Shown here one piece after another: positions 1 through 6,072 of a stretch of DNA of 6,072 nt (the first letter of the stretch is position 1; the number at the start of each line of letters is the position of its first letter). The position numbers were made by a program, and so were the translations under genes. The stretch is taken from contig DXZL01000090.1 in assembly GCA_019419725.1 (NCBI GenBank), positions 1 through 6,072 on the forward strand, read 5' to 3'. Origin of the DNA: Veillonella sp. (GTDB lineage: Bacteria > Bacillota > Negativicutes > Veillonellales > Veillonellaceae). Below the pieces are notes generated by a model that did not search any database, was not told where the DNA came from, and worked only from the letters and a program-made list of their open reading frames with translations.

Positions 1-2
1 GA

Positions 3-302
3 TTATTTTTTGCGTTTTTTAGCTTTTGCAGCGTTAACTTGTTCTTTCAAACCTTTACCAGCTTTGAATGCAGGGGATTTGGAAGCTGCGATAGTGATAG
101 TTTTACCGTTTTGTGGATTACGGCCTTCACGAGCTGCGCGTTCACGAACTTCGAATGTACCGAAGCCGATAACTTGTACTTTACCGCCAGCAGCTAATTC
201 TTCAGCAACTGTGTCAAATACAGCTTTTACCGCTTTTTCAGCGTCTTTTTTAGTTAATTCAGTTTTTTGTGCAACACTTGCGATTAATTCTGTTTTGTTC
301 AT
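3..302 (-). CDS. hup: HU family DNA-binding protein (histone-like)
   Basis: This 99-residue protein is a bacterial HU, a dimeric nucleoid protein that binds and bends DNA with little sequence preference. The N-terminal helical dimerisation part covers about residues 1-40. The family signature GFGTFEVRERAAREGRNP (46-63) follows and includes the arm tip RNP (61-63), whose proline intercalates into DNA in HU proteins. The returning arm and final helix run from 64 to about 90. Most HU proteins end near residue 90-92; this one continues with a basic tail, AKAKKRKK. The ATG is fixed by a perfect AAGGAGG 7 bases upstream, and MNKTEL is a usual HU start. All five arginines use CGT or CGC, whereas mazG and the flippase also use AGA, which fits high expression. 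It lies 51 bases after mazG and may have its own promoter there. Whether it is the only HU paralogue cannot be judged from this window. Confidence 0.97.
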   Translation of the reverse strand: MNKTELIASVAQKTELTKKDAEKAVKAVFDTVAEELAAGGKVQVIGFGTFEVRERAAREGRNPQNGKTITIAASKSPAFKAGKGLKEQVNAAKAKKRKK

Positions 303-309
303 GACAGAA

Positions 310-316
310 CCTCCTT
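310..316 (-). promoter_or_regulatory. Ribosome binding site of hup
   Basis: On the minus strand this reads AAGGAGG, a full match to the anti-Shine-Dalgarno end of 16S rRNA, and it sits 7 bases before the ATG. It settles the hup start and predicts efficient initiation, as expected for an abundant nucleoid protein. Confidence 0.9.
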
Positions 317-322
317 AAAAAT

Positions 323-351
323 ACTATACCTAAGAAGCATGCAAACCTCTA
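323..351 (-). promoter_or_regulatory. Candidate weak sigma-A-type promoter for hup
   Basis: On the minus strand a TATAGT hexamer (328-323, five of six matches to the -10 consensus) lies just upstream of the hup ribosome binding site. At a 17-base spacing the -35 position reads TAGAGG (351-346), only three of six matches, and there is no extended -10 TG. The case rests mainly on the -10 box and on the expectation that HU needs more transcript than mazG. It overlaps the possible stem-loop at 329-353, so the same bases could act as RNA structure instead. Confidence 0.3.
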
Positions 352-353
352 GG
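329..353 (-). other. Possible RNA stem-loop directly after the mazG stop codon
   Basis: In the minus-strand transcript, CCUAGAGG (353-346) can pair with CUUC-U-UAGG (337-329), giving eight base pairs with one bulged U (position 333) and one G-U pair, around an 8-base loop. The stem starts immediately after the mazG TAG. The nearest U-run (five Us) begins about 8 bases after the stem, too far for a standard intrinsic terminator. It could be a partial terminator, a processing site or an mRNA-stabilising structure at the mazG/hup boundary, or it could be chance. Confidence 0.3.
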
Positions 354-1136
354 CTACTTTTCCTGCACTTTAGCCTCCTCCCAAAAAGCATCCAGCTCAG
401 CTAATGAAAAGTCTTCCCATGAGCGATCGCTTTGGTTAACACAAGCTTCTACATGTAAAAAACGCTGTCGGAACTTTGTGTTTGTGCGATTTAGTGCATT
501 TTCACCGCTTATTTTATACCATCTTAATAGATTAATCAAGGAAAAAAGCACATCTCCCGCTTCTTTTTCCATATTTTCTCTATCTTTTTGGGCAATAGCC
601 TCCTTAAATTCATCCATTTCTTCCGAAACTTTCGCCCAAACCGGATCGAGCTCATCCCAGTCAAAACCTAGCTTCGCAGCCTTTTCTTGCAACTTATAAG
701 CCGCCACTAAAGCAGGTAAACTTTTAGATACACCATCTAATACAGATTTTTGTATATTTTTCTTTTCTTGTGCCTTTAATTCGTCCCAACTGTATGATTT
801 TTCATTATTTTCAGGGTCAAAAACATGGGGATGACGGCGAATCATCTTCTGAGTCACATCATTAATTACATCTTCTAATGTAAACTGACCAGCTTCTTCA
901 GCTAATTGACTGTGAAAGACAACTTGTAATAATACATCACCTAGTTCTTCGCGAAGATTAGCCATATCTTTATTATCGATAGCATCTACTACTTCATAAG
1001 TTTCTTCAATGAAATATCGACGCAATGATTCATGAGTCTGTTTTTGATCCCAAGGGCAACCATTAGGAGCTCGCAAGGCTTTTACTACATCTACTAATGG
1101 TTGTACCGATACAGGCTTATCAGTATTGTTCTTCAT
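354..1136 (-). CDS. mazG: Nucleoside triphosphate pyrophosphohydrolase MazG
   Basis: The 260-residue protein is a full-length, two-domain MazG, an all-alpha NTP pyrophosphatase that hydrolyses NTPs or dNTPs to the monophosphate and pyrophosphate. In other bacteria it is linked to removing aberrant nucleotides and to lowering (p)ppGpp. The N-terminal domain has CPWD (27-30) and the metal-binding carboxylates EExxE (E44, E45, E48) and EELGD (E63, E64, D67), then RRHPHVF (100-106). The second domain repeats the pattern with E172, E173, E176 and E192/D195, followed by a TNTKFRQRF segment (218-226) typical of the family. Bacillus YabN, at the matching position, has an N-terminal tetrapyrrole methyltransferase-like domain; it is absent here, as in E. 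coli MazG. The ATG lies 17 bases inside the end of the flippase gene, behind a good Shine-Dalgarno, so translation is probably coupled. The stop is TAG. Confidence 0.96.
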   Translation of the reverse strand: MKNNTDKPVSVQPLVDVVKALRAPNGCPWDQKQTHESLRRYFIEETYEVVDAIDNKDMANLREELGDVLLQVVFHSQLAEEAGQFTLEDVINDVTQKMIRRHPHVFDPENNEKSYSWDELKAQEKKNIQKSVLDGVSKSLPALVAAYKLQEKAAKLGFDWDELDPVWAKVSEEMDEFKEAIAQKDRENMEKEAGDVLFSLINLLRWYKISGENALNRTNTKFRQRFLHVEACVNQSDRSWEDFSLAELDAFWEEAKVQEK

Positions 1137-2727
1137 ATAGTTTAGCCTCCTCCTTATCTCGGCGAGCTTGTAAGCGCTTGCCTATAACAGGGAAATGATA
1201 CATATCAGCTTTTACAACGGCCTTTGTTAACCATAAGGATAAACCATATACAAATACAGCCACAATAATAGCCGCTGCCACTGCACCACCATTGCCGAAT
1301 AACTCTACAGTAGTCACATACACTACTTGTGTAGCACCGCCCATAGCCATGGCAGACACTACAATTTTTAATAGCTCTAATTTATTAAGTACAGATCCTA
1401 CATATTTTTTAACAAATATATAGTTTATGAATGCCGCAATGGCAAAATTCAAATTCGTTGCCCATGCAGCACCATTAATGCCTAGCTCAATAGTACCTGT
1501 CAATTCATAGTCTAAGAAGGTCTTAGCCAACAAACCAATAAAAATGGCTATCATAGGAATAACAGTTCTGCCTAACCCTTGCAAGATGCCTGCTGTAATC
1601 TGTTGCCAACCTAAGAATATAATGCTCAAGCTAATAACAGCAATAACAGGACCTGCATGAGGTGTTGCATATATCAGTTTAGATATAGGTGTCGCCAACA
1701 CACAGAGGCCGATACAGGCTGGAATAGTAAACATATTTGCAATTTTAATGGCTGTTCCAGCGCGCTGCACAATACGTTGTACATCACCTTGGGCATGCGC
1801 TTCCGATACGGCTGGTACAAGACTAGCAGCTAGAGATGTAGTCAAAATAATGGGCAACCCAATCAACGATGTAGCCATCCCTGTAAGATAACCAAATTGT
1901 GTGGTCGCTTCATTGAGATAAAACCCAATATCCATCAAACGCTTTGGCACGATAAATGTATCGATAAGGGATACCATAGGCAGCATAATATTGGCCATCG
2001 AAACAGGTATGGCCAAACTAAATAGTCGTTTCACTACAGAACTATTACTTTCACCAACAGCATTCGGATTCTGCTGAGCCAACATTTGCGCTCGTACACG
2101 ACGCTGACGATAGTAAAAGTAAATCAATACGATCAACCCAGCTAATACACCGGGGAATGTAGCGAACGTTGCACCACCTGCCGCCAAGTGTAGACCTCTA
2201 TCAATGAAATAATAAGCTAAGCCCACCATAGAGGATACGCGGAAGATTTGTTCAAAGACTTGGCTAGTTCCCGTAGGTACCATGTATTGGAAGCCTTGGA
2301 AATAACCTCTGAAACAGCTCAAAATCGTAACGATGAAGATAGCTGGCGACAATAGCTGAATCGCTAAGAGTGCACGAGGATCTGTAATAATATGGGTATC
2401 TATGAGCCACTGTGCACTGCCGTATAAAGCTACACTAAATACAAGACCTAATAGTGTTAACACCTTTAACGATACGGAAAACACCTGTTGTACGCCCCGC
2501 ATATCATCATTAGCCAGCTTTTCCGCAATCATAATAGATATAGCAACAGGAATGCCTGCAGCGGAAACACTAACGATAATTTGATAAATCGGATAGGCCA
2601 TCATATATAGGCCAATCCCTTCACCACCGAGAACACGTGCAATAAGTACTTTGCTGAAAGCACCAATAACCTTAACGATAATCCCAGCTAAGGTTAAAAT
2701 CATAGCGCCCTTTAAAAATCGATTCAT
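1120..2727 (-). CDS. SpoVB/MurJ-like MOP-superfamily flippase (polysaccharide biosynthesis protein)
   Basis: This 535-residue integral membrane protein belongs to the MOP exporter superfamily, the polysaccharide transport/SpoVB branch related to MurJ. I count about 14 hydrophobic segments, near residues 7-23, 38-62, 85-105, 120-138, 160-176, 185-205, 235-255, 280-302, 328-346, 357-375, 388-404, 416-438, 452-472 and 481-502. The N-terminal block from K26 to E69, with IARVLGGEGIGLY (29-41), GIP (58-60), AIS (62-64) and IAE (67-69), is typical of the SpoVB group. A basic linker (207-213) and polar stretch divide the two halves, and the C-terminus is charged and cytoplasmic. Such proteins flip undecaprenyl-linked precursors; the cargo here (lipid II or another glycan) cannot be read from sequence. 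Its place after mfd and before mazG matches Bacillus yabM. It starts with an ATGA overlap on the mfd stop. The next in-frame ATG (codon 9) lacks a suitably placed ribosome binding site. The stop is TGA. Confidence 0.92.
   Translation of the reverse strand: MNRFLKGAMILTLAGIIVKVIGAFSKVLIARVLGGEGIGLYMMAYPIYQIIVSVSAAGIPVAISIMIAEKLANDDMRGVQQVFSVSLKVLTLLGLVFSVALYGSAQWLIDTHIITDPRALLAIQLLSPAIFIVTILSCFRGYFQGFQYMVPTGTSQVFEQIFRVSSMVGLAYYFIDRGLHLAAGGATFATFPGVLAGLIVLIYFYYRQRRVRAQMLAQQNPNAVGESNSSVVKRLFSLAIPVSMANIMLPMVSLIDTFIVPKRLMDIGFYLNEATTQFGYLTGMATSLIGLPIILTTSLAASLVPAVSEAHAQGDVQRIVQRAGTAIKIANMFTIPACIGLCVLATPISKLIYATPHAGPVIAVISLSIIFLGWQQITAGILQGLGRTVIPMIAIFIGLLAKTFLDYELTGTIELGINGAAWATNLNFAIAAFINYIFVKKYVGSVLNKLELLKIVVSAMAMGGATQVVYVTTVELFGNGGAVAAAIIVAVFVYGLSLWLTKAVVKADMYHFPVIGKRLQARRDKEEAKLYEEQY
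1146..1155 (-). promoter_or_regulatory. Ribosome binding site of mazG, inside the flippase gene
   Basis: The minus strand reads AAGGAGGAGG, which offers two overlapping GGAGG cores, the nearer one 9 bases before the mazG ATG. The same bases encode Lys-Glu-Glu near the C-terminus of the flippase. This supports the mazG start at 1136 and the 17-base overlap. Confidence 0.85.
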
Positions 2728-5700
2728 AGGCCCTCCTTAGACGATGATTTTTGGCTCAAAGCCTTCATCACCGCTTCCGTAATGGTCAAAATAGAACCTT
2801 TCATACCATTGAGGCTCACATATAATGTAGCCGGCTTAGTATCTGCAAATTTCATCTTCTTCCAGAGATCTTCCCGTACAGCCCCCATATCCCAGTCAGC
2901 CATCTTGGAATCGTCATGCCAATGAATGGTAAGCTGTTGATCTCTACGGACGATACTTTTAATGCCCAGTAATCGCGCTTGTTCTTTAATTTGAGCAATG
3001 CGCAATAACCGATCTACTGGATCTGTTGGCGTACCAAAACGATCGATGAGTTCATCCGTCATATCATCAAGCTGTTCTTTGGATTTTATATGTAACAATC
3101 GTTGATATACGGAGATCTTACGAGCACTATCTTTGATATACGCATCGTCGATAAAAGCATCTACCTCTAAGTCGATTGCTGGGTCAATGGATACTTCCCG
3201 TTCCACCTCTTTATTTTGAGCCTTCGCAATAGCTTCTTCTAACATACTTACGTACATACCAAAGCCGACGGATGCGATATTGCCATGTTGCTGTGAACCT
3301 AAGAGGTTACCAGCGCCGCGAATTTCTAAATCGCGCATAGCCAACTTAAATCCAGCGCCGAGCTCTGTAAACTCTTCAATAGCTTTCAAGCGCTTTTCGG
3401 CAGCCTCTGAGAGCATTTTATCAGGTCGATACATAAAGTATGCATAGGCCCTTCTACGCGAACGACCTACACGGCCACGCATTTGATATAGCTGAGATAA
3501 GCCTAAGCGATCCGCATCATAAATGATGATGGTATTCGCATTTGGTATATCTAGACCTGTTTCGATGATACTAGTAGACAATAATACATCGTAATGGCCT
3601 TCATAGAAATCAGTCATGATTTCCTCAATTTGACGACCTGTCATTTGACCATGAGCAATAGCGTAACGTAAACCAGGCAAGGCCTCTTCTAATAACTCAC
3701 CCATATGATTAATAGATGCTACACGGTTATATACAAAGTAAACCTGACCACCACGCGCTAATTCGCGCTTGATTGCATCGGCCACGAGGTTCATATCATA
3801 TTCCACCACATAGGTTTGAACAGGTAGGCGCTCTTCTGGTGGCGTATTGATAACGGACATCTCACGAACACCAACGAGGGACATATGTAATGTCCGAGGA
3901 ATTGGTGTGGCACTCAAGGTGAGTACATCAATATTATTGGCCCACTCTTTCCATTTTTCCTTTTGAGCTACCCCGAAACGTTGTTCTTCATCTACTACGA
4001 GCATACCTAAATCTTTGAAGACAACCTTTTTATTAAGCAACGAATGTGTGCCGATAAGAACATCAATAGAGCCATCCTCAACGCCTTTTAGAACTTGTTT
4101 TTTCTCTGCTGTACTGCGGAAACGATTGAGTACATCTACCTTGACACCAAATGGAGCAAAACGGTTCAAGAAGGTTTGGAAATGTTGCTGTGCCAAAACA
4201 GTAGTTGGAACAAGTACCGCTACTTGTTTGCCGCTCATAACAGCCTTAAAGATGGCACGCATGGCCACCTCTGTTTTACCAAAGCCTACGTCACCTGCTA
4301 GCAAACGGTCCATAGGAACTGGTTTTTCCATGGATGCCTTTATTTCTGCTGTTGCTTGTAATTGATCTTCCGTTTCTTCATAAGGAAATGCATCTTCAAA
4401 TTCCTGCTGCCATGGTTGGTCAGGCAAGAATGCAAAGCCTTGCGTTATTTCACGCTGTGCATAGAGGTCAACTAACTTATCTGCTAAATCATCAATAGAT
4501 TTCTTTGCCTTTGTAACAACCTTAGCCCAGTCACGGCCACCCATTTTATTGATGCGCGGCACATCACCTTCATTACCAATATACTTTTGTAATTGATCTA
4601 AGTTGTTGGCAGGTAAGAATAATTTATCTGATCCCGCATAGTCAATTTCAATATAATCCCGATGAATCCCTTCTGTTTCTATCGTTTTAAGACCAATATA
4701 CTTACCAATACCGTGCATACTATGAACTACATAGTCACCAGGCGTTAAATCCGTAAAGTAATTGATTTCTTGGCCCTTTTTAGGCTTGTTCCGAAGTTTG
4801 CGTTTTTGTTGTCCGTAAATATTACCTTCTACGACAACTACTAAATGGCTATTTGGTAATTCAAAGCCATCGGTCAATAAACCTTGTAAGATAACTACCG
4901 TATTAGGCTTTGCAATCCATTCCGCACTATGAACAAAGGCAATACCTTCCCCTTCAAGAGCACGTTCAATTCCTTCTCTTCGTTGCTGATTATTTAATAC
5001 CAATACAACTTGATGTTTTAAGCGATGCCATTGTTTAATCTCATCGGTTAATAAAGGAATTTGACGCTCAAAGCTCGTCATCGTCTTGCCTTGAATACCA
5101 ATCGGGGTAAATCCAGCTAAGCCGATAGAACGTTGTTGCATAAATGTGAAAGCTACTTGATTCGTCGCTTCTACAGTACGTTGCAATTCACTCCAGTCAC
5201 AATGATTTTTACGATGTGTTGGATCCTCCTTGAGGAATTTCTTTAATGCTTCCTGAATACGACCAGGCTCATCGTAAATGAGGGTGCCTTCTTTCACATA
5301 TGATAATAAGGTGCAATCTGCATCACTTTTACCAAGAAAGAAAGGTGTCACTGTATAAGAATCAATTTGTTCAATGGAACGTTGGTTCTCCACAGAGAAG
5401 AACCGCAACGTATCAATTTCATCCCCAAAGAACTCAATACGTATCGGGTGTTCACTATTAACAGGATATATGTCTAAAATATCCCCGCGCACGGCAAAAT
5501 GACCACGTTGTTCCACCTGGTCTACACGTTCATATCCAATTGTAACGAGCTGTTCAAGAGCTGTATCGCGTTCAATCGTATCATTCAAAGAGAAATGTAA
5601 CGACTGTCCTTTTAAATATTGTGGAGATACCACATATTGTGTAACCTCTTCAGCATTCGCAATGACTACGGCAGGTTCCTGCCATGCAAGCAATGCTAAA

Positions 5701-6020
5701 GCACGCATTTGAGCCCCTTGGTCCTCAAGGCTACGAGCAATCGTTGTAAAGTCCACATGATCTGTTATAGGAAATGATAGAACAGGAATATTAGTCCAGA
5801 AAAAGGCTAAATCTCGTTCCCACATCTCTTTATGGTCCTTATCATGGACTACGATAACCACAGGCTTTGTAAGACCCGTAGAAAAAGCTTGGTTTAAGAG
5901 GAAACTCTTTTGAGATCCACTAAGACCATATATGACTGACTTCCCTTTCCGCTGAAATGCGTTTAGCCCATCCACAAAGGATGGGTTCTGTGAAAGCAGT
6001 TGTGTTAATGTATTATCCAT
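2724..6020 (-). CDS. mfd: Transcription-repair coupling factor Mfd
   Basis: Mfd is an ATP-driven DNA translocase that pushes or removes RNA polymerase stalled at lesions and recruits UvrA for nucleotide excision repair. All domains are visible in 1098 residues. The UvrB-like N-terminal module has R178, R194 and F198, which line up by spacing with the UvrA-contacting R165, R181 and F185 of E. coli Mfd. The RNA-polymerase interaction (CarD/Tudor-like) domain spans about 425-485, starting GDYVVHSMHGIGKYIG. The motor has Walker A GDVGFGKT (576-583), DEEQ (677-680), SATPIPRT (703-710), STSIIETGLDIP (815-826) and QMRGRVGRS (846-854). The TRG motif has R877, R901 and Q911, matching E. coli R929, R953 and Q963. 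The C-terminal UvrA-masking domain covers about 945-1060. It is shorter than E. coli (about 1150) or Bacillus (about 1180) Mfd with no core motif lost. The only ATG after the upstream in-frame stop gives this start. The TGA stop overlaps the flippase ATG. Confidence 0.98.
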   Translation of the reverse strand: MDNTLTQLLSQNPSFVDGLNAFQRKGKSVIYGLSGSQKSFLLNQAFSTGLTKPVVIVVHDKDHKEMWERDLAFFWTNIPVLSFPITDHVDFTTIARSLEDQGAQMRALALLAWQEPAVVIANAEEVTQYVVSPQYLKGQSLHFSLNDTIERDTALEQLVTIGYERVDQVEQRGHFAVRGDILDIYPVNSEHPIRIEFFGDEIDTLRFFSVENQRSIEQIDSYTVTPFFLGKSDADCTLLSYVKEGTLIYDEPGRIQEALKKFLKEDPTHRKNHCDWSELQRTVEATNQVAFTFMQQRSIGLAGFTPIGIQGKTMTSFERQIPLLTDEIKQWHRLKHQVVLVLNNQQRREGIERALEGEGIAFVHSAEWIAKPNTVVILQGLLTDGFELPNSHLVVVVEGNIYGQQKRKLRNKPKKGQEINYFTDLTPGDYVVHSMHGIGKYIGLKTIETEGIHRDYIEIDYAGSDKLFLPANNLDQLQKYIGNEGDVPRINKMGGRDWAKVVTKAKKSIDDLADKLVDLYAQREITQGFAFLPDQPWQQEFEDAFPYEETEDQLQATAEIKASMEKPVPMDRLLAGDVGFGKTEVAMRAIFKAVMSGKQVAVLVPTTVLAQQHFQTFLNRFAPFGVKVDVLNRFRSTAEKKQVLKGVEDGSIDVLIGTHSLLNKKVVFKDLGMLVVDEEQRFGVAQKEKWKEWANNIDVLTLSATPIPRTLHMSLVGVREMSVINTPPEERLPVQTYVVEYDMNLVADAIKRELARGGQVYFVYNRVASINHMGELLEEALPGLRYAIAHGQMTGRQIEEIMTDFYEGHYDVLLSTSIIETGLDIPNANTIIIYDADRLGLSQLYQMRGRVGRSRRRAYAYFMYRPDKMLSEAAEKRLKAIEEFTELGAGFKLAMRDLEIRGAGNLLGSQQHGNIASVGFGMYVSMLEEAIAKAQNKEVEREVSIDPAIDLEVDAFIDDAYIKDSARKISVYQRLLHIKSKEQLDDMTDELIDRFGTPTDPVDRLLRIAQIKEQARLLGIKSIVRRDQQLTIHWHDDSKMADWDMGAVREDLWKKMKFADTKPATLYVSLNGMKGSILTITEAVMKALSQKSSSKEGL
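2731..2738 (-). promoter_or_regulatory. Ribosome binding site of the flippase gene, inside mfd
   Basis: The minus strand reads AAGGAGGG with only 4 bases between the AGGAGG core and the ATG, a tight but workable spacing. These bases also encode Lys-Glu-Gly near the end of Mfd. With the ATGA stop/start overlap at 2724-2727 they point to termination-reinitiation coupling. Confidence 0.8.
5967..5985 (-). other. Perfect 7-bp hairpin in the early mfd coding region
   Basis: In the mfd mRNA, CCCAUCC and GGAUGGG are perfectly complementary around the loop UUUGU, from base 36 to base 54 of the coding sequence (codons 12-18, encoding PSFVDG). Five of the seven pairs are G-C. It lies soon after a start codon that has only a weak Shine-Dalgarno, so it could affect early translation. 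A perfect 7-bp stem with a short loop is expected about twice by chance in 6 kb, so only the position makes it notable. Confidence 0.4.
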
Positions 6021-6044
6021 ACTGCACCATATAGTATTACTATG

Positions 6045-6072
6045 ATTATATTAATTAAATAGTTCTAACTCA
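6045..6072 (-). promoter_or_regulatory. Probable promoter of the mfd-led operon (-35 cut by window edge)
   Basis: On the minus strand a consensus TATAAT (6050-6045) stands in a very AT-rich stretch; 12 of the 52 bases upstream of mfd are G or C. A 17-base spacing puts the -35 box at the window edge, where the visible bases read TGAGT after one unseen base, so a T there would give TTGAGT. Transcription would begin near 6038 and leave a leader of about 18 bases. TTAATTAA (6058-6051) lies in the spacer. The mfd ribosome binding site in this leader is poor, with only GGTG near the ATG. Confidence 0.5.

Noticed and set aside
10..318. Open reading frame of 102 codons on the plus strand opposite hup
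   Set aside because: It mirrors a certain HU gene, has no ribosome binding site of its own and resembles no family I know. It is an antisense shadow.
329..353. Intrinsic terminator between mazG and hup
   Set aside because: The stem is bulged and contains a G-U pair, and the five-base U-run starts about 8 bases downstream. I list it only as a possible stem-loop.
478..699. Plus-strand open frame of 73 codons inside mazG
   Set aside because: It lies wholly antisense to conserved MazG codons, with serine/phenylalanine-rich composition typical of reversed coding sequence.
2402..2584. Plus-strand open frame of 60 codons inside the flippase gene
   Set aside because: It is short, antisense to a well-supported gene and carries no recognisable domain or start signal.
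4015..4365. Two overlapping plus-strand open frames opposite the Mfd motor region
   Set aside because: They run antisense to the Walker A and neighbouring helicase motifs, which explains their openness; there is no supporting start signal or similarity.
5670..5683. Inverted repeat GGCAGG-TT-CCTGCC inside mfd
   Set aside because: The 2-base spacer is too short for the full stem to close in RNA, it lies deep in coding sequence, and 6-bp palindromic arms are expected by chance.
5716..5730. Inverted repeat CCTTG-GTCCT-CAAGG inside mfd
   Set aside because: A 5-bp stem in coding sequence is within chance expectation and has no U-run or operator context.
6021..6029. Alternative ATG just upstream of mfd (ATGGTGCAGTATGG)
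   Set aside because: That ATG is in another frame and meets a TAA after five codons. In the mfd frame an upstream TAA is followed by no other usable start, so 6020 stands.

Overview
The window holds four complete genes, all on the minus strand, read from right to left: mfd (6020 to 2724), a SpoVB/MurJ-type flippase of the MOP superfamily (2727 to 1120), mazG (1136 to 354) and an HU histone-like protein (302 to 3). Coding is almost wall to wall. The only non-coding stretches are the 52 bases upstream of mfd, 51 bases between mazG and hup, and 2 bases at the left edge. I saw no RNA gene, mobile element, CRISPR array or origin.

The DNA is moderately AT-rich. Three of the four genes have strong AGGAGG-type ribosome binding sites, and the proteins look most like those of Firmicutes. 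The order mfd, SpoVB-like flippase, mazG resembles the spoVC-mfd-spoVT-yabM-yabN region of Bacillus. Here spoVT is missing between mfd and the flippase, MazG lacks the methyltransferase domain of YabN, and an HU gene follows. Together with the look of the HU protein, this suggests a non-sporulating Negativicutes member such as Veillonella. That assignment is inference from memory, not from a search.

The first three genes almost certainly form one transcript. mfd and the flippase gene share an ATGA overlap, and the flippase and mazG overlap by 17 bases. In both cases the Shine-Dalgarno of the downstream gene lies inside the last codons of the upstream one, which favours translational coupling. 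hup is separated by 51 bases that hold a possible stem-loop right after the mazG stop, a candidate -10 box and a strong Shine-Dalgarno, so it may be read through, transcribed separately, or both. A consensus TATAAT lies upstream of mfd, with its -35 cut by the window edge.

Functionally the cluster combines transcription-coupled repair (Mfd), clean-up of non-canonical nucleotides (MazG) and nucleoid architecture (HU) with a probable lipid-linked envelope precursor flippase. I found no convincing undescribed system. The points of interest are the regulatory layout and a few family-level deviations.
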